Part shown: positions 24,701 through 36,027 of the stretch, in pieces
Numbering within the stretch: the stretch's first letter is position 1
Layout: each line of letters starts with the position of its first letter
Source of the DNA: Zeugodacus cucurbitae
Taxonomy: Eukaryota; Arthropoda; Insecta; Diptera; Tephritidae
NCBI RefSeq assembly: GCF_028554725.1
Contig: NC_071668.1
Location: forward strand, 53,735,732 to 53,799,731
Direction: 5' to 3'
DNA: 64,000 bases
Notes under the pieces: model-generated
What the model was told of the DNA's origin: nothing
Seen by the model: the letters and a program-made list of their open reading frames with translations, nothing else
Database searches by the model: none
Position numbers and translations under genes: made by a program

Positions 24701-24939
24701 CATGGCAGGTAGTTACAGAATGACAAGATCATCAGTTATTCACTGCAGCATCTATCTACCAGATGGTGGTATTTTAGACTTTATAGCAGACTGTACATTT
24801 TTCTGTGACATGTCTTCAAATTAGATAATAGTGACAGATTCAGTTACTCTTATCTATTGTTGGAAAATCTGAAAATTTTTTATAGACTCTGAATAACGTA
24901 GTCTTTCTTATGGACATTCCATATGTTTGGATGTATTTA
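21766..24939. other. Intergenic sequence, no gene seen
   Basis: No supported gene. ACATGAGGTGGGCCC occurs twice, at about 22160 and 22215. A 170-codon minus-strand frame (22805-23317) is rich in Thr/Ala/Ser from GTGGTTGT-type repeats and has no domain. A short A/T-rich block with several TCGATCGAA-like motifs lies at 21905-21985. TATG/CATA microsatellite occurs near 24060-24080 and 24615-24660. Confidence 0.45.
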
Positions 24940-25200
24940 ATGTGGCCACGCCCATTTTTTATTTCTTCAAAATGTCATATTATAATGTATGGAGAATACA
25001 TGAGTTCTTGAAATACAGAACTTTTTTTCGATACAGACCAGACAAAACGATTTTTCAACACAGGTCCTCTTATGAATACCCATACCATAAGTCCTGACAG
25101 AGTACTGGATCCATCATAAAAAAAACAGTATCCTTGTAATTGCCTGCAAATTATGCCAACAACTTGTAGAATAAATCCCTCTTGAGTGCTCAAATAAGTT
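24940..25200 (-). pseudogene. RNase H-like fragment of a non-LTR retrotransposon
   Basis: On the minus strand a short frame reads FYDGSSTLSG, then a frame-disturbed 'WVFIRGPVLKNRF', then KSSVFQE. This order (DGS motif, glycine-rich turn, then 'SVFQAE') is that of the RNase H domain found in I/R1-like non-LTR elements, with the usual T before DGS changed to Y. Only about 70 residues remain and the spacing suggests frameshifts. The call rests on short motifs. Confidence 0.4.
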
Positions 25201-25719
25201 AGGTTAGGTTAAGGTAACATGGTATATATGGGACTGCAAAAACCGTCAATCCTTTGTGATCCAAAATATAGATAACAGAGATATTCAAAACTCTATTTCA
25301 GCATATCACATATTTGTTGAAGCAGTTAATACCTATTAGGCCTAATTCAATTGGCTCGCAGAAGTTAGTGCTACCGAAATGTTTCATCGTCAGTCCAGTA
25401 TAAACAGGATAGTAACCATTAGAAAATATCCAGTAAAGACCTTTGCGGAGAGCTGCACCTTGCTAAGAGCAATTATTTCAGCTGATCTCCTACGATCCAA
25501 TCTGAACTAAAAAGATCTCGTAATAACAAAAGTGCTGATCGATGAGCACCGACTACTCATACGCCCATGCGAGGTCCACGGAGCCAATTAGGTAAATCCA
25601 AATAAGGGTTATAACAATTGATTGATTCTTTATAGGAATTTAGCTCCATCTCGTATTCTGTACTATTCTATATCTGTTCATTGCCCATTTACGATTTTTC
25701 GTCTAATGGTTTTGCCTCC
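25201..25719. other. Probable mobile-element debris, unidentified
   Basis: The stretch is mildly GC-richer than its surroundings and starts with GTTAGGTTAGGTTAAGG. It lies between an RNase H fragment and a mariner. It may be the flank of the same dead retrotransposon, but I recognise no motif. Confidence 0.3.
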
Positions 25720-27470
25720 CTTATCTCGAATCTGTAAAAATTTCGTTTCGACGCTTGAAAGTCAAATCAGATATTTTTATTACAAATTTATACAGAGCTC
25801 GTATCTGGCAATACTATACATCTTTGAAAGGTCTTGACATAACCTACAAAACGACGCTATGCATGATTAGTTCGGATATTGCGTTGAACAGTTATAAACG
25901 TGTAAACATGGAGTTCACTATCACCGAAATTCGCGCTATTTTAAAGTATCCCTTCGTTAAAGGCAAATCCTCTCTAGTGGATTGCCTGGGTCATACTCAA
26001 CGGAGATCACAGTGTGTTCAAAGAGGGCGCTGCTGAAGTATTAAATGCTTATGTGGAGCATCGTTTAGCAGTGGTGCCGGGTTTTGGTGAGCCACGCGAA
26101 AGTCTCGAGCAAGCCTTAGAGACAGTCGGTGCCAACTCTACAAGCCATAGATATGATACTGACAACTTGAATATATCTCAAGCCAGTCAAGCCAGTAGCG
26201 GCATAGATGTGGCTGCCGAAAATGCAACAGGATCCACAAATGAGGAATTTGCGGAAAGCGAATTGTGTAATATTTCTGTAGAGACTGCTAGTGCAGCTGC
26301 ACAGGTTGTTTTAAATAACGCCAAATTGGCCAATATCACCGATGAGGAGAAGGAAAAGATACAGAAACTAGTGCAACCCACGCGTGCATTTACCGAATTG
26401 AATCGTCCATTCTTGGAAATGGTTTTATCAGCGTTGGATTGTACAGAAAACGATTATCTGGCACTTTTGTCCTTATGCCTCATATACGCAATGGCTTACA
26501 ATCGGGGTGAGTGTTTTTGAAATTTATTTCGTGTTAACAGAAATAATAACTCAGCGCATATTGTTAAGTGTTTAAATAGTAGTTTGCATTCATCTAATCG
26601 TCTTTTAACAAACGTTCCGTGAGATTAATAGTGTTTTGGGGTATGGCACTCTATCACTTCGAACTGTGGAGGAATGGTTTCGACAATTCAGAGCGGGTGA
26701 AACCGACACCATGATAAGTCAGCCAGTCCGGCGGGGGACCTGTAACGACGAATATCGATCAAATCATGGAAAACATCTTGTTAGACCGGCATATGGCATC
26801 TCGTGACATCGCACAGGAGATGGTAGTTAGTCACCAAACCATTTTAAACCATCGGCAGAAGGCTGGATACACAGAAAAGCTTGATTTTTGGGTGCCGCAT
26901 GATTTGACGTAAAAAACCTTCTGGACCGAATCAACGCCTGCGATATGCTGCTGAAACGGAATGAACTAGATCCATTTTTGAAGCGGAAGGTGACTGGCGT
27001 GGAAAAATGAATTACATACGATAATATCAAGCGAAAACGGTCATGGTCGAAGGCCGGTGAATCGACCCAAATAGTGCCAATTCGGGATTGACAGCAAGGA
27101 AGGTTTTGCTGTGTGTTTGGTGGGATCGGAAGGGAATCATCCACTATGAGCTGCTCCATTATGGCCAGACGCTTAATTCTACCATCTACTGTGAAGAACT
27201 GGACCGCTTGAAGCAGGCGATCGACCAGAAGCGTCCAGAATTGACCAACAGGAAGGGTGTAGTGTTCTACCAGGAACTGTGAAAAGTAGCTATCCGAGTT
27301 CTTCGCAAATAAGGAGGGGGATTCTACGAGGGTAGTATTATGAAGTTGCTGTCTAGATGGAAAGAGATTATCGAACGAAACGGCGCATATTTCAACTAAA
27401 TGCGATCACTGTGACACTTTTTATAAAGCATTGAATAAAGAGCAAAAAAAGCGGAAGGGAGATACTTGCA
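25720..27470 (+). pseudogene. Dead mariner transposon carrying a foreign exon
   Basis: Mariner transposase pieces run left to right. MEFTITEIRAILKY at 25909-25970 is the amino end. After an interruption, REINSVLGYGTLSLRTVEEW begins at about 26610 and FRQFRAGETDT follows (helix-turn-helix region). YDNIKRKRSWSKAGES lies near 27015-27060, KVLLCVWWDRKGIIHYELL at 27092-27150, and AIDQKRPELTNRKGVVFYQ at 27216-27275. KLLSRWKEIIERNGAYF with a stop at about 27396-27398 is the carboxyl end. The HQDNARPH-to-catalytic-Asp stretch is deleted after FYQEL, and there are several stops and frameshifts, so it is inactive. The wording is closest to the mellifera-type mariners as I know them. Outer termini are approximate. 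The transposase frame is split by an ema/CLEC16A-like segment, listed separately. Confidence 0.85.
25978..26506 (+). pseudogene. ema: Isolated exon resembling ema (CLEC16A homologue), inside a mariner
   Basis: A frame open for 176 codons starts WIAWVILNGDHSVFKEGAAE, passes LNAYVEHRLAVVPGFGEPRE, a serine/alanine-rich acidic linker, and ends LNRPFLEMVLSALDC then ENDYLALLSLCLIYAMAYNRG. The opening matches the EVILNGD region and the ending matches the RPFLDMVYHALD-to-LYAMSHNKG block of CLEC16A, the endosome/autophagy adaptor called ema in Drosophila. The segment is bounded by CTCTCTAG at 25970-25977 (acceptor-like) and GGGGTGAGT with the donor GT at 26507-26508, which suggests one genomic exon with intron edges rather than a retrocopy. 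No other ema exon lies in the window, and mariner coding sequence abuts both sides, so I call it a duplicated fragment. It could still be transcribed or exonised. The family assignment is from memory of the protein. Confidence 0.65.
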
Positions 27471-29073
27471 ATGTATTTATATTAATCCACCATATTGTAT
27501 TTCCGTGGTCAATGAAAGATTGTTTTCCATTTAGATATTTGATTAATGTGTGTTCCTCTCCCTATAATGTCACAAAAAATATTAACGGTATTATTAATTG
27601 CAGTCAAATTAATGTTTTGTAAATATTCCAAAGTATGCGAATACAAATCTTAGTTATGACCGCCTAAGTCCGTTCATACATCAGTTTGTATCCGCAGCCC
27701 ACACTAATTGTCAGCTTAGTTGTTTGAAACGACATAAATATAACGCCAAATAATTTCTTGCTTTAATGTTATGTGTGAATTCGTAATTTATAACTTTTTA
27801 TATTTTGTTGGTGCAATAGTAATGTTGCCCTCACATACGAATTAGTCGTGTTAACTGTCACTGCGTGTTTATGGAGGTGATGAATGAAATGCTTTTCAAA
27901 CACATTAATTTTCGATGCCGAAAGCAAAAACCAAAAAAAATAAAACTAAATACCCCAACAGCAGCCGAAAAAAGGTCGAAATAGACATGAAACGCCAGCC
28001 ACGAAAAAACTTACAGACTGGCCGGCCGACCAATCGACCCACTAGCGGTGTGACAAGAAAAATATTGACAACACAAAAATTGTATATGAGACGTATAAAT
28101 AACAAAGTGTACAACAACAAAGCGCTGAATTTATTTGGAACCGCTGCGTCACACCAAAGCATCGAAATATTAATATTTGACATGAATAAATACATTAAGT
28201 GTATATATGTATGTGTATTTATCTTGATTATATAGAAAAATGGGCAACAATAATGCGAGAAAAAAGACAAGCGGCTACTGCTGACACCACAGCTGCCACC
28301 GGTTGGCTGACATAGACGACAACGTTGTGCGCGTTGCAAGCGCAGGCCGTCAGTTAGCCAAGTTTCACTGAGCAACAGCCGCCGCTTATGCCTTCGAATT
28401 TTTGGACTTGTCTGGCTTTGTTGGGGTAGACCCAGCGTAGCTGCCTCTACTTTAGCTAACTCTTGATGGCGTCTGTGTACCCGTCGTATGTTGCGTATTG
28501 TGTTGTAGCTGTTGTTGCTATTATTGTTGCCGTGGCGTGGCGATACTTCAAAATGACTAATGACCAGCGATTATCGGGCGATAAACAAGAAATAAAGGCA
28601 ACATGAAATTTATATTATTGTTTTAAACATTTGTCAGTGACACTACGTTTAATTGCGTGTGTGTGTGTGTGCATATTTCAGCTCCTAACTGCTGCCGCCG
28701 TTATTGTAAATTTTATGTCTTCATACATATTCATATGAATGTTTTGACCTGTTGATTGCTTCTTTTGTGTTTTACTCATTGTTATTGTTGTAGTTGTTGT
28801 CATTTTAAGTTGCTACTTGAAAACCGCTCATATTTCATCAATCTGATTTGAATAGATCCCTTTACGGTTGCATATGTATGTACAGAAGTGATCATAAATT
28901 AAAATTTAGGTAGCTATTGTGCACGAACTTTGACTGCGATCTTCTCATATACTGCATTAGATATGTGTATGAGTATGTATGTACATACATATGTATACAT
29001 ATGAGAATATGTAATTTAAATTCAATTTAGTAAATACAAATGCGATTTTTCATTCCTTTACTGAGATAATCGA
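27471..29073. other. Intergenic sequence, no gene seen
   Basis: No supported gene. A GC-richer stretch at 28250-28530 gives long frames on both strands, but they read as low-complexity. GTTGTTG runs occur near 28505-28525 and 28785-28800, a TG run at 28658-28672, and TATG/CATA near 28965-29005. Confidence 0.5.
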
Positions 29074-29690
29074 TATAAAGGATTTTTCAATAAGAGCGCT
29101 AAAAATTAATGAAGTGAAATTCTTTATTCCTGTGAAAGTACATTCGATGCCATTATGTATGGAACTCGATTTGCATGACCACCACGGGCACGCTTGCAGC
29201 AGTCCAGACTCTGAACTCAATTTTCGACGGCCGATACTGCTGCAATTTCACGTTCGATATTTGTACGAAAGTCATCAATCGTGTTTGGTTTGTTGGCATA
29301 ATCCATAGATCTGACGTAGCCCCACAGGAAATAGCCTAACGGCGTCAAATCGCACGACCAAGTCGGCGGGGTGGCTTGTGGGGCGACGCCCTGTTGGAAC
29401 CTCATATTGTCCAAGTCTATATCATCTAATTCGGGACAAAAATATTCGGTTATCATTGAGCAGTAGCGATTCCCATTCAAAGTGTCGGTCTTGATCATCT
29501 CGGAAGAAGTACGGCCTATTAACGACGCCGCCCCATAAACCACACCAAACCATAATTTTTTTCGGGTTGCAATGGTGCCTCATGAAGTACGTGTAGATTG
29601 CTGACTGACCAATAACGCATATTTTGCTTATTGACGCAGGCATTCAGCCAGAAATTCGACCATAAATTGGTCGTAGCGCTCTTAAAGTTG
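29074..29690 (-). pseudogene. Dead mariner-type (DDE_3) transposase, 3' half
   Basis: Read on the minus strand from about 29690, the pieces are: CVNKQNMRYW (near 29610), KIMVWCGLWGGV (29525-29560), PYFFRDD, NGNRYCSMITEYFCPELDD (29410-29475), RFQQGVAP, CDLTPLGYFLWGYVRSMDYA (29300-29360), TIDDFRTNIEREIAAVSA, and a frame-shifted EIEFHT tail next to the stop. FQQG replaces the family's FQQDG, so a catalytic aspartate has been lost, and frames change several times. The amino half is absent. TAAGAGCGCT at 29091-29100 follows GGATTTTTCAA and looks like the element's terminal repeat; AGCGCTCTTA at 29675-29684 mirrors it on the other side. Confidence 0.8.
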
Positions 29691-32655
29691 ACGCCACTGA
29701 CTACGAATTTCGTTTTTCGATTCGTTGCTGGATTTTATTTCTATCGCTCTACTATTGTAGCGTCCCTTTCTAAGACCCCTTTACGTATGTGTTTAGAGAG
29801 TAGGAAGGCTTGTTTTTTGGTTTTTATAGTTTTGAAATATTTTAAATTTCCGGTAAGCTAATGTCATTATCAAGAGAAATTCAGTATTGAGAAATACAGA
29901 TTTATAATTTCCTATATTTTTCCTAAGACAGAACCCCCCCTGTGTTTGGCTTGTTGATTACAATGCAAAATAGCTCAATAAAATTAAGCGAGAATATTTC
30001 GTTTAAAACAAATTGACTCGGTTCTCTAATTCTGTGTTATGGCGCATATATGGGAGCTGTTTAAAAAATCAAAAATCGTGTAATTTTAATTTGTCAATCA
30101 ATCTCTCGTATTCAATACTAAAAAACTAAGAATAGTTGTTTATGAAGAAATTTACAAAAATGTTGCTTATGTACAATTAAATGATAATCGATGTGTGATA
30201 TGTACATGCATGCACATACCGTCAAATGTTTGTGCGGCGCACATAAAGCACTTCCATTGGAATGGCAACACTTTAGTAAGACTTTTAATCTGACATTTTG
30301 ACATCATTAATTAAAAACTTTTTACACTTTTTTATTCAAATAATAAAAAATGAGGCGTAACAATATTTTATATAATTTTATTAAAGCTTTTTATGGTTTT
30401 CTACTGTCGTGGCTGACCTGAATTTCATAAATAAGTTTACATGTACTTAAGCTGCAGTTTGTTGAGTGTGTGTAAATGTGTGAGTTAGCTTGTCAGTTTG
30501 TCGGCAAGTGTGGCTGTCAGATAACGCAAATTCCTATTTAAATTAATTGACAACTGTCATAAATTGAAGGCAAAAGCAATTTAAAAATTAAGTGCCGACT
30601 ACTTGATTTATTCTTGATAAAACAATAAGCTTTTATTGCGAGTAAAGATTATTATTTGATGTTGAGAATATGGAAACATCTTGATCGCAGAATTATTTGG
30701 AAATTTGCTTATTGTTTGAGACTTAAATGGATTTTTTTACGATCCTCATTTTAATAGTTATTATTAATTTGATAAGCTTTAGATTGTACTACTACTTTCT
30801 TTTGAATTTAGAATTCTTTCTTATTAAAATCAAAGAAATAATTCCCATTCTTTCACTGTTGAAGTCATGAAGTCAAGCGCACTTTAAAAAGGGAAGTACC
30901 GCATTATATCCATTTATATGCTGTTTGAACATATGTGTAAGGTGTATTGATGAGTCTAACCCCGGAGAAAAAATAGGATTAATCGATATTGTGAATATTC
31001 TGAAATATCAGTTCGATTGGGCATATCGTTATATAGCGAAAACGATTTCAAAATGCTATGAATTGGGTTCAGAACACTACAGCACTCTGCTCTGACCCAT
31101 AGCTAGTTTTTCTATCCTTAGATCTCAAGGAAAGAAATCTTTGAGTTTTTGTTACATACCATTTGAAGAAATAAAGTCCATTAGGACATTGTTTGATTTA
31201 TGATATAATCCAACTTCATTTCCTCTTTTGGTTCAACAATTCAACTAATGAGTTTTAAAGAAGTGACGTCTTCCTCCATCATTCTTAAATCATGATTAAA
31301 TGTCAAATAATTGCTGAAGAATAGCACGATTTTCGAAAAACTTTGTTTTGAGAATAGGGTGAAGCATTATATAATTGTCCAATAGTTAGTTAATTATTGT
31401 TTACAACACGAAACATTTGAATGATAAAAAAATTGAAATTTCAATAGAGCTTACAATTTTTTTAAATTAATATATTTTCTAACAATAGATTTCTTAATAA
31501 GATCAAATTTTTTTTTTATCTAAAATCCAATAAATTGTGTGACATCCCTTAAAAACAAAAAAATGACATAACTACTGAATCCAGTAAAACCATATTTCTT
31601 AAACTGTTACAACTACATAACTCATATTTTTATAGATTAACCCCATTTTTCTTCGCCTGATTCGCTCTTTTCCCAGCAATAACTCCTGGATATGTATTTA
31701 TGGATGCATGTTTGTATACATTCTCCGCCTCGATTGCAAATCGATTTGGCGAATATGCTTCCAATGGCCATAAACAATATTTCTATGACCAATGTGGATG
31801 ATGTTGCCTTTGCTTTTCCTTGATATTGCTGCCATGTTTTTATTGCTTTCATAGCCATTGTTGTACAATAATTTATTTTCGTTAGAATTGAATGCAAACA
31901 ACTGCCATTGCCACTGTTGGCAGAGCCACTTCATGCGCCCACCTCCCCAAAATGCAACACCATGCCACCGAGTTGACTTGACTGCCTGCCCCTCACCTAT
32001 ACTACACGCTATGTACTGACATGTATTTATGTGTGTGTGTGTTTGAAATCTGCAGTTATAACTCCCAGACGTGCCAATACTCGTATTACTAGCGTCCGCA
32101 AAATTTATTATGTTTCAATATTCGTTTGTGTGCTGTTATTTATGCATTAGTATATGTGCCAATCGTCTATGTATGTAGATTTGTATGTGGGTGTATGTAT
32201 AAGCGTTTGTTGCTTTCCTCCCTTTTTTGTGTGTGCTCATAAATCGTGTTGCAAACAAAATAACAAACTTATCACAATTCGAATGAAATTGATTTGTGGC
32301 CTGACGGCTTCCTGCCGAGAGCTTAGCACAGGCACTCGTAAATATTGGAAATAGTGATCGCACTGTTCGAGTCGGAACAGAAAATTAAGGGTGTAGGTGG
32401 CTGAGAAGTGTTTTCGACTGTCTAATGATTAATATTTCATTCGTATACATTTCATGTTCCTATACATACATGTTCCTATGTACATATGTGTGCAAGTGAA
32501 TGCTTTCAGTTTGTACTTTCAGATTTTTGAAATAAATATAAAATTGCTTTATATGTACATCAGATTTGCAATACAATTGATTTCTTTTAATTGGAATTTT
32601 CAAAGAAATCCCTTAACAGAATTCTTGATTGGTCTTTGTAAATAATTATTTATTA
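29691..32655. other. Intergenic sequence, no gene seen
   Basis: AT-rich, with no frame I can support and no repeat I recognise. A minus-strand frame near 31640-31930 reads through simple sequence only. TG runs lie near 30465 and 32030-32042. Confidence 0.5.
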
Positions 32656-33190
32656 TCATTCGTCGACATTAAGGTTGTCGTCTTCAAAATAATCTCCATT
32701 AGGTATTAAGGACTTATGCCCGCGCTTTTTCCAATCTTCGAAACACTTATCAAACTCGATTTTAGGATAGCTTTTGACACTTTCAGCGATTATATTTTTA
32801 CCGAGATCTGAGTTCACGCCTGGACATACGGAGAATTTTTTAGGATACTGTTTTGTTTTAGGATTGTTTATTTGTGATTCTGCTTCTAATGGAACCATCT
32901 TTTAAACGATTCAATAATATGGTCTGGAGATATGGTGAAATATAATACTATTTTACGATCATTGATTTCTGATTCTTCTGCTAAACTCCAAACTATCCAA
33001 TAATAGAGTAAACGTTGTTGATGGTTTTCCAAAAATATAGACATCCTAACTTGTCGGACCAACTGCCGCATCTTTCCACACTTTGTAAAGAATCCAGTTG
33101 GATGACTGTTGATTGGACTTTGTAGTGAATTAATGAAAGCATATATTCGTGACATGGATGGGTCCTTTATACACATGTCTTTTGAAGGAC
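32656..33190 (-). pseudogene. Probable dead mariner, carboxyl-terminal part
   Basis: The minus-strand frame 32898-32656 ends with KIEFDKCFEDWKKR, then SLIPNGDYFEDDN. This is the pattern of the last residues of irritans-type mariner transposases (…FKKWxxRWHKCIxxxGDYFEGD). The frame just upstream (33176-32886) continues in another phase with RMSIFLENHQQRLLYYW, which I cannot align to a catalytic motif. A broken remnant is the likeliest reading. Confidence 0.45.
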
Positions 33191-35169
33191 AGCTTTTAAA
33201 CCCGTTTAGTAATTAGAGCGCTTTTTATTTCCAGATGTTAATTATATAGCAGAAATGCTGGTAAAGCCTCTCGGTGATCCAGTATTTACATTACGTTTGT
33301 TGTTTGTTTCATTTTTTAATTCTTCCTAAATTTAGTTTAAGTGTCGACAAACATTTATTACCGTAATATTAATGACTGTCATGTCATATGAATCGTAGCA
33401 TAACTCATCAGGTACACCCTCTTTCAAATGTCAAACGGCTCGTAGGGGCGTATAAATGTTGTAGAGTATACACCCTCATTTTCACTTCAGTACACGCTGT
33501 GACATAAATTTCAAAATTTCGAAGGCGACCGTAGTGGAGGGTAATAATATGAAATTAAGTAAGTAGCAAGCAACAAAATTCTAAGGAATACGAAATATAC
33601 TTGTAACCACACGACATTTGAAGTTGTAATATATGAGCATGGGTGTTTCAGCGCTTACTCACACATACAAACATACATTCATGTACTTATAGAATATTTA
33701 AGTAAGTCGGTAGTTGCATAAGTGCGTGTGCGCATGTGTGTGTTGTGAAATAAAATAAATGTATCTCATGGGAATGTTGACAGCTCAGCCTGTCACCTAC
33801 AACTGTCGACTTTAATTTTACAACATTGCATTGCAACATTGTCAGCAGCAACGAGCAATAACAACAACAACAGCAATACAGACAGAAGCAGCGCGAACAG
33901 CAATCATGTTGATGACAGCAACGGCAGTGCTGACAACTGCAGCAGCTAGCGACGATGACGGTAACAATGACAAGCTGCAACAAAAAGCAATGATAGTGAT
34001 GACAACAACAACAACAACAGCAATGACTGGCATAAGCGTGTGTAAATGCAAGTGGGTATGTGTAACTTAAGAAAGTGTCAAACTAAATATAACGAAAATG
34101 ACAGAAGGAAGCCATAAATATTAATGTTAAGGAGTGCAGCAGTGACAACAACAACCAGCAAAGAAACCAATAAGCAGAACATCTACAATAAAAAAATACA
34201 GAAACAGAAGCGCATGCAATTACACAAGTTGACTATTTAGCAGCAATAACTGCCACATATGCAAATCTGTGGCTTCAAATGTCACATTTCAACAACAACA
34301 ACAATAGAGATTACCACACAATACTTGTAGCGTTAATAAAATTTTGTTCTTTAAGTATTTGAGCATGAAATTTTTTTCTCCAAACGTCTGTCTACACACG
34401 ATAGTCTGCAGGCGCTGCAACCACTTCAGTTTTTTCGCTTTAAATTTATTTTCAATTGCTATAGTGTTTTTTTTTTTTAATTTCCGTATTGACTCATGTT
34501 TCCCAAGCATTTTTGTTTGTCGTTAATGTGGGCGTTGCTGTCAAATGTTGTTACAGTGTCATTTTGTTGTCACTTGGCACATGATTGAGTATTTCAACTG
34601 TTGCTGCTGCTCAAATTCATTCGCTAATGCAACAACGCAGTTTACAAGAATTTCTTTATCAGCTATGGCATAATGACAGGCGTGTACACAGTATTGAATA
34701 GCACTTGATTCTAGGTTAATAGAAAAATATAAACATATAAATTTGAGATCTTACAGGTTGGCGTGAGATATTCTGTTTGCAAACGAAAATATCCGAATTT
34801 ATAAAGCGGCTTCGTTAACCATTTATATATTTATTTATTCTGAAAAGCCAATTTTTCTTTATATACACATAATTGGATTAACTTTTAAGTTAAATGGCTT
34901 TCAAGAAACGGTTGTTAGATTGAGTAGATGGGAGATAATATTTACCATATATTTTTACAATTTAGCATACAAATTTGTTACTTGTATCTTACATGTATCG
35001 TTATAAACATTTACATTATTTCAGGATTTCACTAATGCAAGATAAAAACGAACCTTTAGGCGGTTAACTGAAGGCATGTGCACCTTGCATGCACTAGTTT
35101 TCCCATCCTAATTTTTTAATTTTTTTTTTCAATTAATGAAGGGATATTTCGTACCGAGTCGACACATTC
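33191..35169. other. Intergenic sequence with CAA/CAG-rich tract
   Basis: No gene. The segment 33830-34030 is dominated by ACAACAACA/CAGCAA and GACGATGAC-type triplets and produces long low-complexity frames on both strands. This opa-like tract is common in fly regulatory DNA. Nothing else is recognised. Confidence 0.55.
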
Positions 35170-36027
35170 TTAAGGGGTTAGGTGGGTTTTAGAGGCTAAA
35201 AACAAGGGTATTTTTACAATTTTACAAGTTCAACTGTATAACTTTCCCAGCTCGAATCACCATAATTCACAAAAAAACTTCGAGTTATAGAGACTTCCGA
35301 GTTACGGAAGGTAATTTGTATGAAATTTGACTTCTATTGTCAATTAAAGATTTCGAATTATGGAGAACTTCGAGTTATAGTAGTTCGAGTTATGGAAGTT
35401 CAACAGTATATAATCATATTTTTCATTTAAACTATTCAGCGTATCAAAGTTACATATTTAAACGGTATTTTGTGAAATTTTTATTAAAAAATCCCGAAAA
35501 CTCAGCCGTTGGCACCTAATCTGCCATCACGTGTAAAAAAAATTTCTTTCCGTGGACATCATAACTCATGCTCGGTTCATTCAAAATTAATAAACCAAAA
35601 ATATTTCGATAATACATGGATAAATCTAGTTAATGAACGATGGAAAATAGAAAATGTTGTATTTGAATTTCTGACAGAGTTTGAACCAAAAAACTCTCTT
35701 TTTTGGTAAAATTTTCGGCATATATTGGCTCGAAAAAAATAGTTGTAAAAAAATAAAAGAAAATTCTTCGTACATTAACTAGATAATGTTATTCTAAAAA
35801 TTTGTGCAAAATTTGAACAAAATCGCTTCACAACTTTTTGAGATATCATGTCCACCGACTTAAAAAATTAAGTTTTGGATAAATGCGTTTCAAGTTTTAC
35901 ATTCATACTGATGTGGCCTGATGGGATTTGATATTTTTATAAAATATTTTAAACATATTGCACTAATTAATAAGACATAAAATATTTTTTTGAAATTTTG
36001 AAATTTTGAAAATTTGAAACCCCTTAA
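35170..36027. mobile_element. TTAA-flanked MITE containing a pogo-like MITE
   Basis: TTAA (35170-35173) is followed by GGGGTTAGGTGGG. The other side ends AACCCC then TTAA (36024-36027). Only the outermost six bases mirror well, so the boundaries are less certain than for the element at 17049. The interior has the A/T-rich, TTGAGATATCATG-type sequence seen in related MITEs and no coding frame. A pogo-like MITE sits at 35228-35411. Confidence 0.55.
35228..35411. repeat. Decayed pogo/Tigger-like MITE nested in a TTAA MITE
   Basis: The left part has CAGCTCGAATCACCATAATT and CAAAAAAACTTCGAGTTATA. The right part has TTATGGAGAACTTCGAGTTA then GTTATGGAAGTTCAACAGTA. Both follow, in order, the two ends of the complete element at 53126-53616 (CGAATCGCCATAATCC, AAAAAACTTCGAGTTAG, then ATGGAGAACTTCGAGTT). 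The middle is shortened to under 100 bp. Confidence 0.65.

Noticed and set aside
25201..25216. GTTAGGTTAGGTT resembling the insect telomere repeat TTAGG
   Set aside because: Only about two and a half units, and flies do not use TTAGG telomeres; short runs like this are common in fly DNA.
27905..28375. 156-codon minus-strand frame with hydrophobic stretches
   Set aside because: It has hydrophobic runs but no family resemblance, and the plus strand is also open here; treated as chance.
33687..34070. Open frames on both strands over a CAA/CAG tract
   Set aside because: Pure consequence of triplet-repeat sequence; no start, splice or conservation evidence.
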